Source of the DNA: Syntrophales bacterium
GTDB taxonomy: Bacteria; Desulfobacterota; Syntrophia; Syntrophales; UBA5619
Direction of reading: 5' to 3'
DNA length: 37,433 nt
NCBI GenBank assembly: GCA_030654195.1
Contig: JAURXV010000131.1
Span: 1-37,433 of the forward strand
The position numbers were made by a program, and so were the translations under genes. Below, piece after piece: positions 24,301 to 31,846 of the stretch (the stretch's first letter is position 1; each line of letters begins with the position of its first letter). Under the pieces are notes generated by a model. That model ran no database searches, had not been told where the DNA came from, and saw nothing but the letters and a program-made list of their open reading frames with translations.

Positions 24301-26497
24301 GAGACATGACCCGCCAACCCCGGCGCAAATCGTGGTAAAGCCGGTATCCCAGAACATTGCGCAGGGCCTTTTTCGTCTCCTCTTCGGCGAGGAATTTGAC
24401 CCCTGGATCATTGGCGTAATATTCCTTCGGCAGATCCAGCGCCGTGAAGGCCCTCTGCGTCAGTTCGTCATGGCTGATACCCGCCGGCCCGGCATCGGCT
24501 GCGGCCCGGTAAAGGGCAGAGCGGATGAGACCGATTTCGATAAAGTCGTTGAAGTGCCCTGACTGGAGGGAGGCATCCTGGCGGTTGTCAGTGAAACTCA
24601 GGAGTTTTCTGGACTTGAGGTCGAGGGTCTCTTCTTTTTTAAGGTGCCTGATCGCCGAAAGGCTCAGGATCGTCGTTGCGCTGCTCCGGCCTTCGGTTCC
24701 AAGGGAAGCCAGTTTCCCTATATCCGACCTCTGTCGCATATCATAAGAGACGCCGCAGTTCAGACAGAACCGGAAAGGGGCCTTCAGGTAATGGTAGGTC
24801 TGTCCCTCCTCGGATTCGCAGCCTTCCGTGTTAATGACGACGGCTTGAGGGAGATGTTGTCGGCGATCCTTTCGGATTCGCAGCCCCGCTCCCGTTTCTT
24901 CAAGCCAGTCCACGGGGAGATTCTCGATGATATCCTTAGGCTCGTCGCTCCTCGGTTTTTCTTCATTTCGATAGAGGAATCCCGCTTCACTCTCCTCATC
25001 ATGCATCTGTTCCGGAAGCTCCCGGCCGGAAAATAGACGTTTGTTCGTTTCTTGATGGGTCGAGCTTCGGACGCAGTAATACTCCTGTCCGCATTCGCGG
25101 CAGAAAACCAGAGGCAACAGGATGCGGGAGCGGTCGCCCGGAACGAATTGCTGCCCATGGACGGTGATATAGCGCGAAGCCGATTCATCCAGAGAGGCGT
25201 AGACATTTCCGCCCCGGCTGATGAACTGATGCAGCCTGAAGGCAAAGCAAGGAAATCCCGTGTCGGGGTTCATGCACAGATAACCGGCAAGAAGGCCCTC
25301 CTGGATGGCTTCTTCACAGCGCTTCTCCGGCACATCAATCAACTTGCTCAATTCCCCGGCGGCGCCTTCCTCGCCGCTGATCGCCCGCGGCTTGGATCGA
25401 ATCAGCCGGCCGGATTCCTTTTCAGAGGTAATGCCGAAGGTGTTTTCGATCCAGATGGACAGGGGGTCCTGGATGAAGCTTTCGTGATCCGTCGGGGGAT
25501 GCCGGTCGGGATCGGCGATCCTGTCCCGCAGATTCTTCATGAAGATCGGATCGGTCAAACCGATTTCCGGTGTCGAACGCTTCAGCGTTTCACCGATCAC
25601 TCCTTCGGGGGAGACTGGAGAACCGAAGAGCTTCCGAGCTACCCGGGCCACTTCTTGCCGTTGATCGTCGTATGAGCCGGGACCGGCCATCGTAGCGGAC
25701 GTTCCGACGCACTGTAGGTGTTCGGACTTGCAGGCGTTGCGGACGCGGCGGACAAGCAGGGCCACGTCAGCCCCCTGGCGGCCGCGATAGGTATGGAGCT
25801 CGTCCAGAACCAGGAACTTCAGCCCCTGTGCCGCTCGCACCAGGGACTTGTTTTCCTCCGGACGGGTGAGGATCAGCTCCAGCATCACATAATTGGTCAG
25901 GATAATGTCGGGCGGATTAGCGATGATTTCCTGTTTCTGCTCATCGTTTTCCTGGCCGGTGTATTTGGCAAACCGCACCGGTGACTGTCCGGCGGGGTAG
26001 CCATGACAGAGAAACTTCTCAAGCTCACCATACTGGCTGTTGCACAGGGCGTTCATCGGATAGACGACGATGGCCTGAATGCCTCCGCCCTTGCCGTTGC
26101 GGAGAACATGATCCACGATGGGAACGATATAGGCCAGGCTCTTTCCGGAACCGGTTCCCGTCGTCAGGACGTAGTTGGCTCCGGATTTAGCTGCTCGGAT
26201 GGCATCGGCCTGATGTCGGTGCAGTCGGAGTGGACTGCCTTCATCGGATTTTTCGGGCTTGATGCGGAAGATGTTTTTACATTCGGGGTGGAGGACGCCG
26301 CCGGCAACAAGCTCCTCGATCCATTCGCCGGGTTCAAAAGCCGGGTTAAGCTGAATGAGAGGATCGGGCCAGAGCAGACCTTCTGTCAGGCTTTCATAGA
26401 CCTTTTCACTGATGATCGGATCCCGGAGGTGGATAAAACTTCGGATGTATGAGGCGTAATCATTGATCAGACGGTTGCGAATGCCGAAAACGTCCAT
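21317..26497 (-). CDS. DEAD/DEAH helicase with DUF1998 and C-terminal Vsr/DUF559-like nuclease domain
   Basis: 1726 residues. The N-terminal helicase has motif I TTGTGSGKSLAY (about 113), motif II LVLDELHTYRGRQGADVALL (about 228), GTSATMAGP, a later LPILYCSPTMELGVDIATLN, and motif VI NYAQRSGRAGRSGQ. Cysteine pairs (CRECGQEYYC, CLNCGVSYD, CPQCGYLH and CEYCN) suggest zinc modules. The MZB/DUF1998 part is seen in EAAEGGAGVLRHL (about 1520) and CEAACYDCLLSYSNQ (about 1574), as in MrfA and in Druantia DruE. The last 80 residues, with RPDFVYDGSKTVIYVDGPIH and then YTVIVFRHQDDW, fit a Vsr/DUF559-type PD-(D/E)xK nuclease. It is first in the island and has GGGGAGA upstream of its ATG. Confidence 0.8.
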   Translation of the reverse strand: MDVFGIRNRLINDYASYIRSFIHLRDPIISEKVYESLTEGLLWPDPLIQLNPAFEPGEWIEELVAGGVLHPECKNIFRIKPEKSDEGSPLRLHRHQADAIRAAKSGANYVLTTGTGSGKSLAYIVPIVDHVLRNGKGGGIQAIVVYPMNALCNSQYGELEKFLCHGYPAGQSPVRFAKYTGQENDEQKQEIIANPPDIILTNYVMLELILTRPEENKSLVRAAQGLKFLVLDELHTYRGRQGADVALLVRRVRNACKSEHLQCVGTSATMAGPGSYDDQRQEVARVARKLFGSPVSPEGVIGETLKRSTPEIGLTDPIFMKNLRDRIADPDRHPPTDHESFIQDPLSIWIENTFGITSEKESGRLIRSKPRAISGEEGAAGELSKLIDVPEKRCEEAIQEGLLAGYLCMNPDTGFPCFAFRLHQFISRGGNVYASLDESASRYITVHGQQFVPGDRSRILLPLVFCRECGQEYYCVRSSTHQETNKRLFSGRELPEQMHDEESEAGFLYRNEEKPRSDEPKDIIENLPVDWLEETGAGLRIRKDRRQHLPQAVVINTEGCESEEGQTYHYLKAPFRFCLNCGVSYDMRQRSDIGKLASLGTEGRSSATTILSLSAIRHLKKEETLDLKSRKLLSFTDNRQDASLQSGHFNDFIEIGLIRSALYRAAADAGPAGISHDELTQRAFTALDLPKEYYANDPGVKFLAEEETKKALRNVLGYRLYHDLRRGWRVMSPNLEQCGLLEIRYESLEELCRAEAEWQGCHPALVGATPETRFAVAKVLLDFMRRSLAIKVDYLDINFQERIQQQSNQRLKAPWAIDEKETMVSAAVIYPRGRIREDFRGNIYLSSRSGYGQYLRRRETFPEFTPKLGTEDAAVILRQLLQVLRVAGLVEEVAPPEHDDDAPGYQLPGAALRWVGGDGSKPFHDAIRMPSASEAGGRTNRFFLEFYRDIAYEGKGLEAREHTAQVDNETRQQREAAFKEGKLPILYCSPTMELGVDIATLNAVNMRNVPPTPANYAQRSGRAGRSGQPALVFTYCTTGSPHDQYFFKRPELMVAGAVVPPRLELANEDLVRAHVHAVWLAETGQSLGKSLKDILNLTGESPSLDLQPHVHDSLEDEKAKARALTRARDILSTISDDLKEADWYSAGWLGEVFKKIHLNFEQACERWRGLYRAALKQREIQNRIIGDASRSPSDKAEAKRLRREAEAQLDLLIESDKVMQSDFYSYRYFASEGFLPGYNFPRLPLFSAYIPGRRERQDHFLSRPRFLAISEFGPRNIIYHEGSRYVINRVIMPVGDDDVKTASAKLCPQCGYLHDIWGDTVGADLCEYCNTLLEKPLEQLFRIQNVSTKRKDRINCDEEERQRQGYEIKMGVRFADHDGRPSYRRSTVEHPGEGSLAKLIYGSAATIWRINMGWKRSDRQTGFVLDTERGYWGSNNAAIEQDEDDPMTAKSVRVIPFVEDRRNCLLFEPAGKPELNQMASLQSALKNAIQTRYQLEDNELAVDPLPGKDERRVLLFYEAAEGGAGVLRHLVDEPDAFAEVARTALELCHFDPDTGEDRRKADRAKEDCEAACYDCLLSYSNQTDHRHIDRKSIRDLLLVFLQAKVSASPTGIPRAEHLQRLMNQAGSELERKWLRFLDALHLNLPERAQVYMQKFETRPDFVYDGSKTVIYVDGPIHDYPERAERDARQRESLEDFGYTVIVFRHQDDWREIVSRFPGIFGNVQKV

Positions 26498-26861
26498 GCG
26501 AAATGATCTCCCCGGAAAGAAAGCAGCAATGAATTCAAGAGCCGACTGATGGCGACGACCACAGATGATAAAACTCCCTGTGGGCGGTTATCATGTAGTT
26601 TTCGATATGCTGGTCGTCGTGATGGGCAATGGCCTAAGGCTGCGGACCTCCGATCCCATTGCCACAACATCAGGTTTGAGTTTATAGCGCATCTCCCGAC
26701 TTTTTTCCAGCCTTTCATTTTGAATGCACAAAAGGGAGCTATCATTCCTTCTCATCTTTCATTCAGAAGTTGTTTTGCCGATATTTGCGGATTCGTTCTA
26801 TGAGTTCTTTTTTGTTCATTCTCCCCCAAGCAGATGCGGGCGGAATTAGTCTACCCCTCCC
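26498..26861. other. Gene-free gap with nested inverted repeats
   Basis: No convincing gene lies in these 364 bases. CGACGACCA (26553-26561) is the exact complement of 26611-26619. Inside that pair ATGATAA (26564-26570) pairs with 26588-26594, and AAAACT (26569-26574) with 26597-26602. A further GGCAATGG/CCATTGCC pair follows. The gap separates the haem operon from the first defence gene and probably contains the promoter of the large helicase. I see no clear terminator for ahbD. Confidence 0.4.
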
Positions 26862-27965
26862 CTACCGCTGCTTTGCCTTTCCCGGTTCATAAATGCAGAA
26901 CGGTTCCTCGGCGAGGTAATCCCCGGTCGTCTCGTAGGCGCGCGCCCGGCAGCCGCCGCATACCTTGATGAATTCACAGTGGGCGCACTTCCCCTTGTAG
27001 CGACCGAGATCCCGGAGGTCCTGAAAGATCGGTGATCCCTCCCAGATCTCCGGGAAGCTCTTTTCGGTGAGTTGGCCGCAGTTGAGCTCCAGGTATCCGC
27101 AGGGCTGGACCTGCCCCCGGTGGGAGATGAAGCAGAAGGAGATCCCTCCCATACACCCACGCGTCATCGTGTGGAGCGGATGACTTCCCGGGCCCGCCGG
27201 CCCATGTTTGACGACCGGGGCGCCGCCCCGTTCCTTCTGCCGCTGGTGGAAGATCCGGTAGTAGTGGGGGGCGCAGGTTGCCTTGAGCTGGATCGCGCAG
27301 CTCTGCTCCTCTTCGTAGAACCAGTTCAGCGTCTCCTCGTAGGCGAGCGGCGTGATCTCCTGATCGACCATCTCTTTTGCCCGTCCCGTCGGCACAAGGA
27401 GGAAGATGTGGTGAGCGGCGGCGCCTAGATTATGGGCCAGATCGTGGATCTCCCGGATCTGGCCTATGTTCGCTTTTGTGATCGTCGTGTTGATCTGGAA
27501 CTCCAGGCCTGCCCGCTTCATCGCCTCGATCCCCGTCATCGCACCGACGAAGGCGCCCGGCACACGGCGGAAGGCGTCGTGGCTTTCCGCTTCCGGGCCG
27601 TCGATGCTGATGCTCACCCGTCGGATCCCGGCCTTGATCAGATTCTCCGCAACCGTTTCGGTCACCAAGGTGCCGTTTGTCGCAAGCACCATCCGGAGCC
27701 CCTTTGCGTCCCCGTAAGCGGCGATATCGTAGATGTCCTGCCGCAAAAGGGGCTCGCCGCCGGTCAGGATGATCACCGGTTTGCCGACGGTCGCGATCTC
27801 ATCCAGAATCTGCTTGCATTTTTCGGTATCGAGCTCTCCCGCATAGGGTTCGCAGACGGCCGAGGCGCGGCAGTGGACGCAGGCAAGGTTACAGCTCCGC
27901 GTCACCTCCCAGGCGACCATCCGGAGGGTGTGGGGTAAGATTCGCTTTTTTTGAGTTTCTTCCAA
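26862..27965 (-). CDS. ahbD: AhbD-like haem b synthase (radical SAM/SPASM protein)
   Basis: 367 residues. The radical SAM cluster motif CNLACVHC is at 25-32, followed by ILTGGEPLLR and SISIDGPEAESHD. The C-terminal SPASM-type cysteines are TRGCMGG, QPCGYLELNCG and CAHCEFIKVCGGCRA. The overall pattern, including INTTITKANIGQIREIHDL and LKATCAPHYYRIFHQRQKE, fits AhbD, which oxidatively decarboxylates Fe-coproporphyrin III to haem b in the siroheme-dependent pathway. AhbC and NirJ are related alternatives, but hem genes upstream and the motif spacing favour AhbD. The start is TTG behind AAGGAGAG. It is the last gene of the haem operon. Confidence 0.8.
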   Translation of the reverse strand: MEETQKKRILPHTLRMVAWEVTRSCNLACVHCRASAVCEPYAGELDTEKCKQILDEIATVGKPVIILTGGEPLLRQDIYDIAAYGDAKGLRMVLATNGTLVTETVAENLIKAGIRRVSISIDGPEAESHDAFRRVPGAFVGAMTGIEAMKRAGLEFQINTTITKANIGQIREIHDLAHNLGAAAHHIFLLVPTGRAKEMVDQEITPLAYEETLNWFYEEEQSCAIQLKATCAPHYYRIFHQRQKERGGAPVVKHGPAGPGSHPLHTMTRGCMGGISFCFISHRGQVQPCGYLELNCGQLTEKSFPEIWEGSPIFQDLRDLGRYKGKCAHCEFIKVCGGCRARAYETTGDYLAEEPFCIYEPGKAKQR

Positions 27966-28076
27966 ACTTCTCTCCTTTCAGACCGGAGCATCATCGAAGC
28001 GGCATTGACATCGCGTCTTATGCCGGTGTGAGACGGATGATCCATCTCATACCCTTTCGGGACCCTCAAAAACGAT

Positions 28077-29051
28077 TTATCGCGCCAAGAGCGGCGCGAC
28101 CTCGGGGGCGAAATAGGTGATGATCATGTCCGCCCCGGCGCGCCGGATCGCCGTCAGCGACTCCAGCATCGCCTGCTCGCCGTCGATCCAACCCATCTGC
28201 GCCGCCGCCTTGACCATCGCAAATTCACCGCTCACGTTGTAAGCGGCGAGCGGCAGGTCGAACTCCTCCTTTGCACGGCGGATGACATCCAGGTATGGAA
28301 GGGCCGGCTTCACCATGATGATGTCCGCCCCCTCCGCCACATCGAGGGTGATCTCCCGGATCGCCTCGTCGCTGTTCGCCGGATCCATCTGGTAGGCCCT
28401 CCGGTCGCCGAAGGAAGGTGTGCTCTCCGCCGCCTCCCGGAAGGGACCGTAGAAGCAGGAGGCGTATTTCGCCGAGTAGGCCATGATCGGAACGGCATCG
28501 AAGCCCGCCTCGTCAAGCCCCTCCCGCAGTGCGCCGACCTGGCCGTCCATCATCGCCGACGGGGCGACCATGTCCGCCCCCGCCTTTGCATGGGAGACGG
28601 CCTGTTCCGCCAGGACCTCCAGCGTCAGATCGTTGATCACCTCGCCCTTCTCGATCATCCCACAGTGGCCATGGCTCGTGTACTCGCAGAGACAGACGTC
28701 GGTGATGACGAGGATGTCGGGGACCTTGTTCTTGATCTCCCGGATCGCCCGTTGGATGATCCCGTCCTTCGCAAGCGCCCCGGAGGCGACCTCGTCCTTC
28801 TTCTCGGGGATCCCGAAAAGGAGGACCGCCGGAATCCCCAACGTCTTCATCCGCGCCGCCTCCCGGACGATGTGATCGACGGACATCTGAAAGTTCCCCG
28901 GCATCGAGGTAATCGGTTTTTTCACCTTCGCCCCCGGCACCACAAACAGCGGATAGATCAGGTTGTCCACCGAGAGCGTCGTCTCCCGGATCATCCTCCG
29001 AAAGTTCTCATTCTTCCTCAGCCTCCGCGGCCGGTAATCGGGAAATTGCAT
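28077..29051 (-). CDS. hemB: Porphobilinogen synthase (delta-aminolevulinate dehydratase)
   Basis: 324 residues, full length. It condenses two 5-aminolevulinate molecules into porphobilinogen. The zinc-site cysteines are all present in [14 protein letters not shown] (about 117-130), so this is the Zn-dependent type. The two Schiff-base lysines are in [15 protein letters not shown] and [19 protein letters not shown] lies 7 bases before the ATG. The 111-base gap to ahbD contains a hairpin-prone TGAGATG...CGTCTCA stretch but no T-run. Confidence 0.95.
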   Translation of the reverse strand: MQFPDYRPRRLRKNENFRRMIRETTLSVDNLIYPLFVVPGAKVKKPITSMPGNFQMSVDHIVREAARMKTLGIPAVLLFGIPEKKDEVASGALAKDGIIQRAIREIKNKVPDILVITDVCLCEYTSHGHCGMIEKGEVINDLTLEVLAEQAVSHAKAGADMVAPSAMMDGQVGALREGLDEAGFDAVPIMAYSAKYASCFYGPFREAAESTPSFGDRRAYQMDPANSDEAIREITLDVAEGADIIMVKPALPYLDVIRRAKEEFDLPLAAYNVSGEFAMVKAAAQMGWIDGEQAMLESLTAIRRAGADMIITYFAPEVAPLLAR

Positions 29052-29108
29052 GATATGGCTCCTTTCTCCGTAACAATTGGGGGAGTTGTTTCCCCTTTTT
29101 CCGTTCCG

Positions 29109-29210
29109 CTATCCGGCGATCTCCTCATCGGTTAGGAAACAGGCCGGATCGGGGGCCCAGATCTCCCCCGGCTCCACCGCCGCGCAATAGTGTTTTGAGA
29201 TTCCGATCAC
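29109..29210 (-). CDS. 33-codon ORF resembling the N-terminus of AhbC
   Basis: A GTG start overlaps the TGA stop of cobA-hemD (GTGA), so translation is coupled. The product begins MIGISKHYCAAVEPGE and continues to a TAG at 29109-29111. From memory, AhbC (12,18-didecarboxysiroheme deacetylase) begins with a very similar MIGISKxYCGTVEPSD. The similarity stops after about 16 residues and no radical SAM motif follows. It may be the stub of a deleted ahbC or a small protein sharing that leader. The remaining 57 bases before hemB contain only its ribosome binding site. Confidence 0.45.
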   Translation of the reverse strand: MIGISKHYCAAVEPGEIWAPDPACFLTDEEIAG

Positions 29211-30736
29211 GATGCTTCTTTCTTTTTTTCAAAATGGGCCGCGATCGTATCCACCAGCTCCGCGATCGTGTAGCGCTCCTGGAGGATGTCGACGGGAAGG
29301 CCGGCCCTCCTCGCCGCCGCTTCCGTCACCGGACCGATGCAGGCGATACGGACCTTGGGCGGAAGATGGAAATCGGGCCCCATGATCCCGAGGAAATGGG
29401 CCACCGTCGAGGGGCTCGTGAATGTGATCGCGTCAACCTTCTCATCGGCAAGGAACGACAACAGCTCGGCGGCCTCGCGGTCCGAGCGGACGGTCCGGTA
29501 AGTCGTCGCCACATCGACGGTTGCACCCATTTTTGCGAGCCCCTCCGGAATGACATCGCGCGCCTCTTTGGCCCGCGGAAGGAGAACCCGGCTTCCCCGG
29601 AGATCCTCGCCGGCAAAGGCCCGGACGACCCCCTCGGAGATGAACTCCTCCGGAACGAGATCCACCCGGATTCGGAGCGCCTCGACCGCGGCGGCCGTCG
29701 CCGGGCCGATCGCGGCGATCCGGATCCCTTTCAGATCCCGGATGTCCCGACCCCGCTCCCGCAGGCGCTGGAAGAAGAAGGCAACACCGTTGGCGCTCGT
29801 GAAGATGAGCCACCGGTAGCTCTCCAGACGGTCGATCGCCCCATCAAGCTCTGCCCAACTCTCCGGCGGCGCGATCCGGATTACCGGAAAATGGATCACC
29901 CGCGCCCCTCCGGCCCGAAGAAGTTTCGTAAACCCCTCCGCCTGCGCCTCCGGTCGTGTAATGACGATCCCCCGGCCGAAGAGGGGTTTCGTCTCGAACC
30001 AGTTCAAGGTTTCCCTGAGCCCGACCACACCCCCGACGACGAAGACGGCGGGCGGCGTAAAACGGCTCTCCGCGGCTTTCTGCGCGATATTGCCAAGGGT
30101 CCCGGTCAACGTCTCCTGGTCCGGCGTTGTACCCCAGCGGATCAACGCGGCCGGCGTTGCGGGGTCTTTTCCGCAGCGGATCAGGTTCTCCGCGATCGCC
30201 GGGAGGTTTTTCACCCCCATCAGAAACACGATCGTCCCGATTCCGGCAAGCGACTGCCAGTTCAGGCCGCTCTTCTCCTTGTTCGGATTCTCATGGCCCG
30301 TGACGAAGGCCACCGACACGGTATGGTTCCGGTGGGTCAGCGGGATCCCCGCATAGGCGGGAACGGCGACCGCCGAACTGACGCCGGGCACAACCTCAAA
30401 AGGAATGCCCGCCTCCCTGAGCACCTCGGCCTCCTCGCCGCCGCGGCCGAAGATGAACGGATCGCCGCCCTTGATGCGGGCGACCACCGCCCCGTTACCC
30501 GCCTCTTCAACGAGGCGTCGATTGATCTCATCCTGGACAAGGGTGTGTTCGCCCCCCCGCTTTCCGGCGTAGATCCGGCGGGCATCGGGCCGGGCATGGC
30601 GGAGAATCTCCGGATTGACCAGATGGTCGTAAATGACCACATCGGCCTCCCGGATGCACTCAACCCCCCGGAGGGTGATCAGCCCCGGATCACCCGGCCC
30701 GGCGCCGATGATATAAACCCTGCCCTGTTTTGTCAT
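29207..30736 (-). CDS. cobA-hemD: Fused uroporphyrinogen-III C-methyltransferase / uroporphyrinogen-III synthase
   Basis: 509 residues. The N-terminal half (about 1-250) is SUMT/CobA: VYIIGAGPGDPGLITLRG, then KGGDPFIFGRGGEE, VPGVSSAVAVPAYAGIPLTH and GTIVFLMGVKNL. The C-terminal half (about 255-500) is HemD: GRGIVITRPEAQAEGFTKLL, WLIFTSANGV and ITFTSPSTVAHFL. HemD closes hydroxymethylbilane to uroporphyrinogen III, and CobA methylates it to precorrin-2. The fusion is common in anaerobic Firmicutes and Desulfobacterota and channels flux to siroheme and cobalamin. GGAG lies 6 bases before the ATG. An inverted-repeat element separates it from hemC upstream. Confidence 0.95.
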   Translation of the reverse strand: MTKQGRVYIIGAGPGDPGLITLRGVECIREADVVIYDHLVNPEILRHARPDARRIYAGKRGGEHTLVQDEINRRLVEEAGNGAVVARIKGGDPFIFGRGGEEAEVLREAGIPFEVVPGVSSAVAVPAYAGIPLTHRNHTVSVAFVTGHENPNKEKSGLNWQSLAGIGTIVFLMGVKNLPAIAENLIRCGKDPATPAALIRWGTTPDQETLTGTLGNIAQKAAESRFTPPAVFVVGGVVGLRETLNWFETKPLFGRGIVITRPEAQAEGFTKLLRAGGARVIHFPVIRIAPPESWAELDGAIDRLESYRWLIFTSANGVAFFFQRLRERGRDIRDLKGIRIAAIGPATAAAVEALRIRVDLVPEEFISEGVVRAFAGEDLRGSRVLLPRAKEARDVIPEGLAKMGATVDVATTYRTVRSDREAAELLSFLADEKVDAITFTSPSTVAHFLGIMGPDFHLPPKVRIACIGPVTEAAARRAGLPVDILQERYTIAELVDTIAAHFEKKKEAS

Positions 30737-30771
30737 GAGTCGCTCCGCATGGTATTATTCGATTCATCCAT

Positions 30772-30835
30772 TCAATGGGGACACGATGCGGCATCATGTC
30801 CCCATTGAATGGATGCCGCATCGTGTCCCCATTGA
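30772..30835. repeat. REP-like palindromic element pair (24-bp inverted repeat)
   Basis: A palindrome GGGGACACGATGCGG...CATGTCCCC (30777-30803) is followed by a second, inverted and partly truncated copy. The outer arms 30772-30795 and 30812-30835 are perfectly complementary over 24 bases with a 16-base spacer. The unit lies in the short gap between hemC and cobA-hemD and could form a strong transcript hairpin. The same core occurs at 31794-31830 and 34596-34628. Confidence 0.8.
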
Positions 30836-30842
30836 GGCACCA

Positions 30843-31763
30843 TCAATAGACCGCATCGAGCAGGGCGCGGCCGCCCTGCTCCAGGATGTACTCCGCCAGA
30901 TTTTCTCCGAGTTTTGCAAATTCCGCGGCAGGTCCCGTCACACGATGGCTGATCATCGTCCGCCCGTCGAGGCTCCCGACCAGCCCCGTCACAGCGATCT
31001 CCCCGCCGTTCTTCTTCGCAAAGGCCGCTATCGGAAGCTGGCAGCCGCCGCCCAACCGTTTCAGGAAGCCCCGCTCTGCGCCGACCTCGCAGAAGGTCAC
31101 CGGATCATTGAGAAAGGCAACCACCTCGCGGCAGCGGGCGTCATCCCGCCGGGTTTCGATGCCGATCACCCCCTGGCCGACGGCCGGGAGCATCAGCTCC
31201 ACCGGAATGAACTGGGAAACCCGTGAGGCCCACCCCATCCGCCGGATCCCCGCAGCCGCGACGATCACACCGTCGAGCCCCTCCGTTTCCAGCTTCCGGA
31301 TCCGCGTATCGAGATTCCCGCGCAGCGGAACGATCTCGAGATCCGGCATCCGGTTTCGGAGCTGAAAGGCGCGCCGGAGGGAGCCGGTACCGATCCTTGC
31401 CCCGTGGGGCATCTCCTCCAGCTTGCGGTTCCCCCGCGAAATCAGGACGTCCCGCGGATCTTCCCGCAGCGGCGTCACCGCGATCTCCAGGGCCTCCGGC
31501 AGCTCGGCCGGAACATCTTTCATGCTATGGACGGCCAGGTCCACGTCACCCCGGAGGAGCGCCTCTTCGATCTCCTTGATGAAGAGCCCCTTCCCGCCAA
31601 TCGCGGCCAGGGAGACGTCCTGCATGATGTCCCCTTTCGTCCGGATGGTGACCAGTTCCACGGCAACTCCCGGATGACGCTCCCGGATACGGTCCGCAAC
31701 CCACCCGGACTGCGTCAGCGCCAGGGCGCTCCCCCTCGTTCCAAGCCTGAATGTCTTCTGAAT
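30843..31763 (-). CDS. hemC: Porphobilinogen deaminase (hydroxymethylbilane synthase), ATT start
   Basis: 306 residues. Starting at an ATT codon (31761-31763), the protein begins with the family N-terminus FRLGTRGSALALTQSGWVAD. Later motifs are GKGLFIKEIEEALL, DLAVHSMKDVP, IGTGSLRRAFQL and the dipyrromethane cofactor loop GGGCQLPIAAFA. The nearest in-frame stop upstream is TAG at 31785-31787, and no ATG, GTG or TTG lies between it and the conserved N-terminus. A perfect AAGGAGGA (31768-31775) sits 4 bases before the ATT. A GTG at 31661 would delete the first 34 residues including the essential N-terminus. It polymerises four porphobilinogens into hydroxymethylbilane. Confidence 0.93.
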   Translation of the reverse strand: MQKTFRLGTRGSALALTQSGWVADRIRERHPGVAVELVTIRTKGDIMQDVSLAAIGGKGLFIKEIEEALLRGDVDLAVHSMKDVPAELPEALEIAVTPLREDPRDVLISRGNRKLEEMPHGARIGTGSLRRAFQLRNRMPDLEIVPLRGNLDTRIRKLETEGLDGVIVAAAGIRRMGWASRVSQFIPVELMLPAVGQGVIGIETRRDDARCREVVAFLNDPVTFCEVGAERGFLKRLGGGCQLPIAAFAKKNGGEIAVTGLVGSLDGRTMISHRVTGPAAEFAKLGENLAEYILEQGGRALLDAVY

Positions 31764-31775
31764 GGTATCCTCCTT
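31761..31775 (-). promoter_or_regulatory. Shine-Dalgarno and ATT initiation site of hemC
   Basis: AAGGAGGA, TACC, then ATT on the coding strand. It is the only credible initiation site before the conserved hemC N-terminus. The rare ATT start is known to lower or feedback-limit translation in genes such as infC, so hemC expression may be deliberately weak. A base-call error for ATG is the alternative. Confidence 0.55.
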
Positions 31776-31793
31776 GCTTCCACTCTATACCGC

Positions 31794-31830
31794 TTTATGG
31801 GGACACGATGCCGCATCGTGTCCCCATAAA
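31794..31830. repeat. REP-like palindrome between hemA and hemC
   Basis: TTTATGGGGACACGATG (31794-31810) and its exact complement (31814-31830) form a 17-bp stem with a 3-base loop. It shares the GGGGACACGATG core with the elements at 30772-30835 and 34596-34628. It lies 16 bases after the hemA stop and about 20 bases before the hemC ribosome binding site. Confidence 0.8.
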
Positions 31831-31846
31831 AGAGTGTCCCCAACCG

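Noticed and set aside
13891-26497. Canonical class 1 DISARM or BREX
   Set aside because: No drmA, drmB or drmC, and no pglZ or brxC-like gene is visible.
26549-26803. 84-codon plus-strand open frame in the gap before ahbD
   Set aside because: No ribosome binding site, no recognisable motif, and it spans the inverted repeats.
30843-31661. hemC starting at GTG 31661
   Set aside because: It would remove the conserved first 34 residues (RLGTRGSALAL) and has no ribosome binding site.
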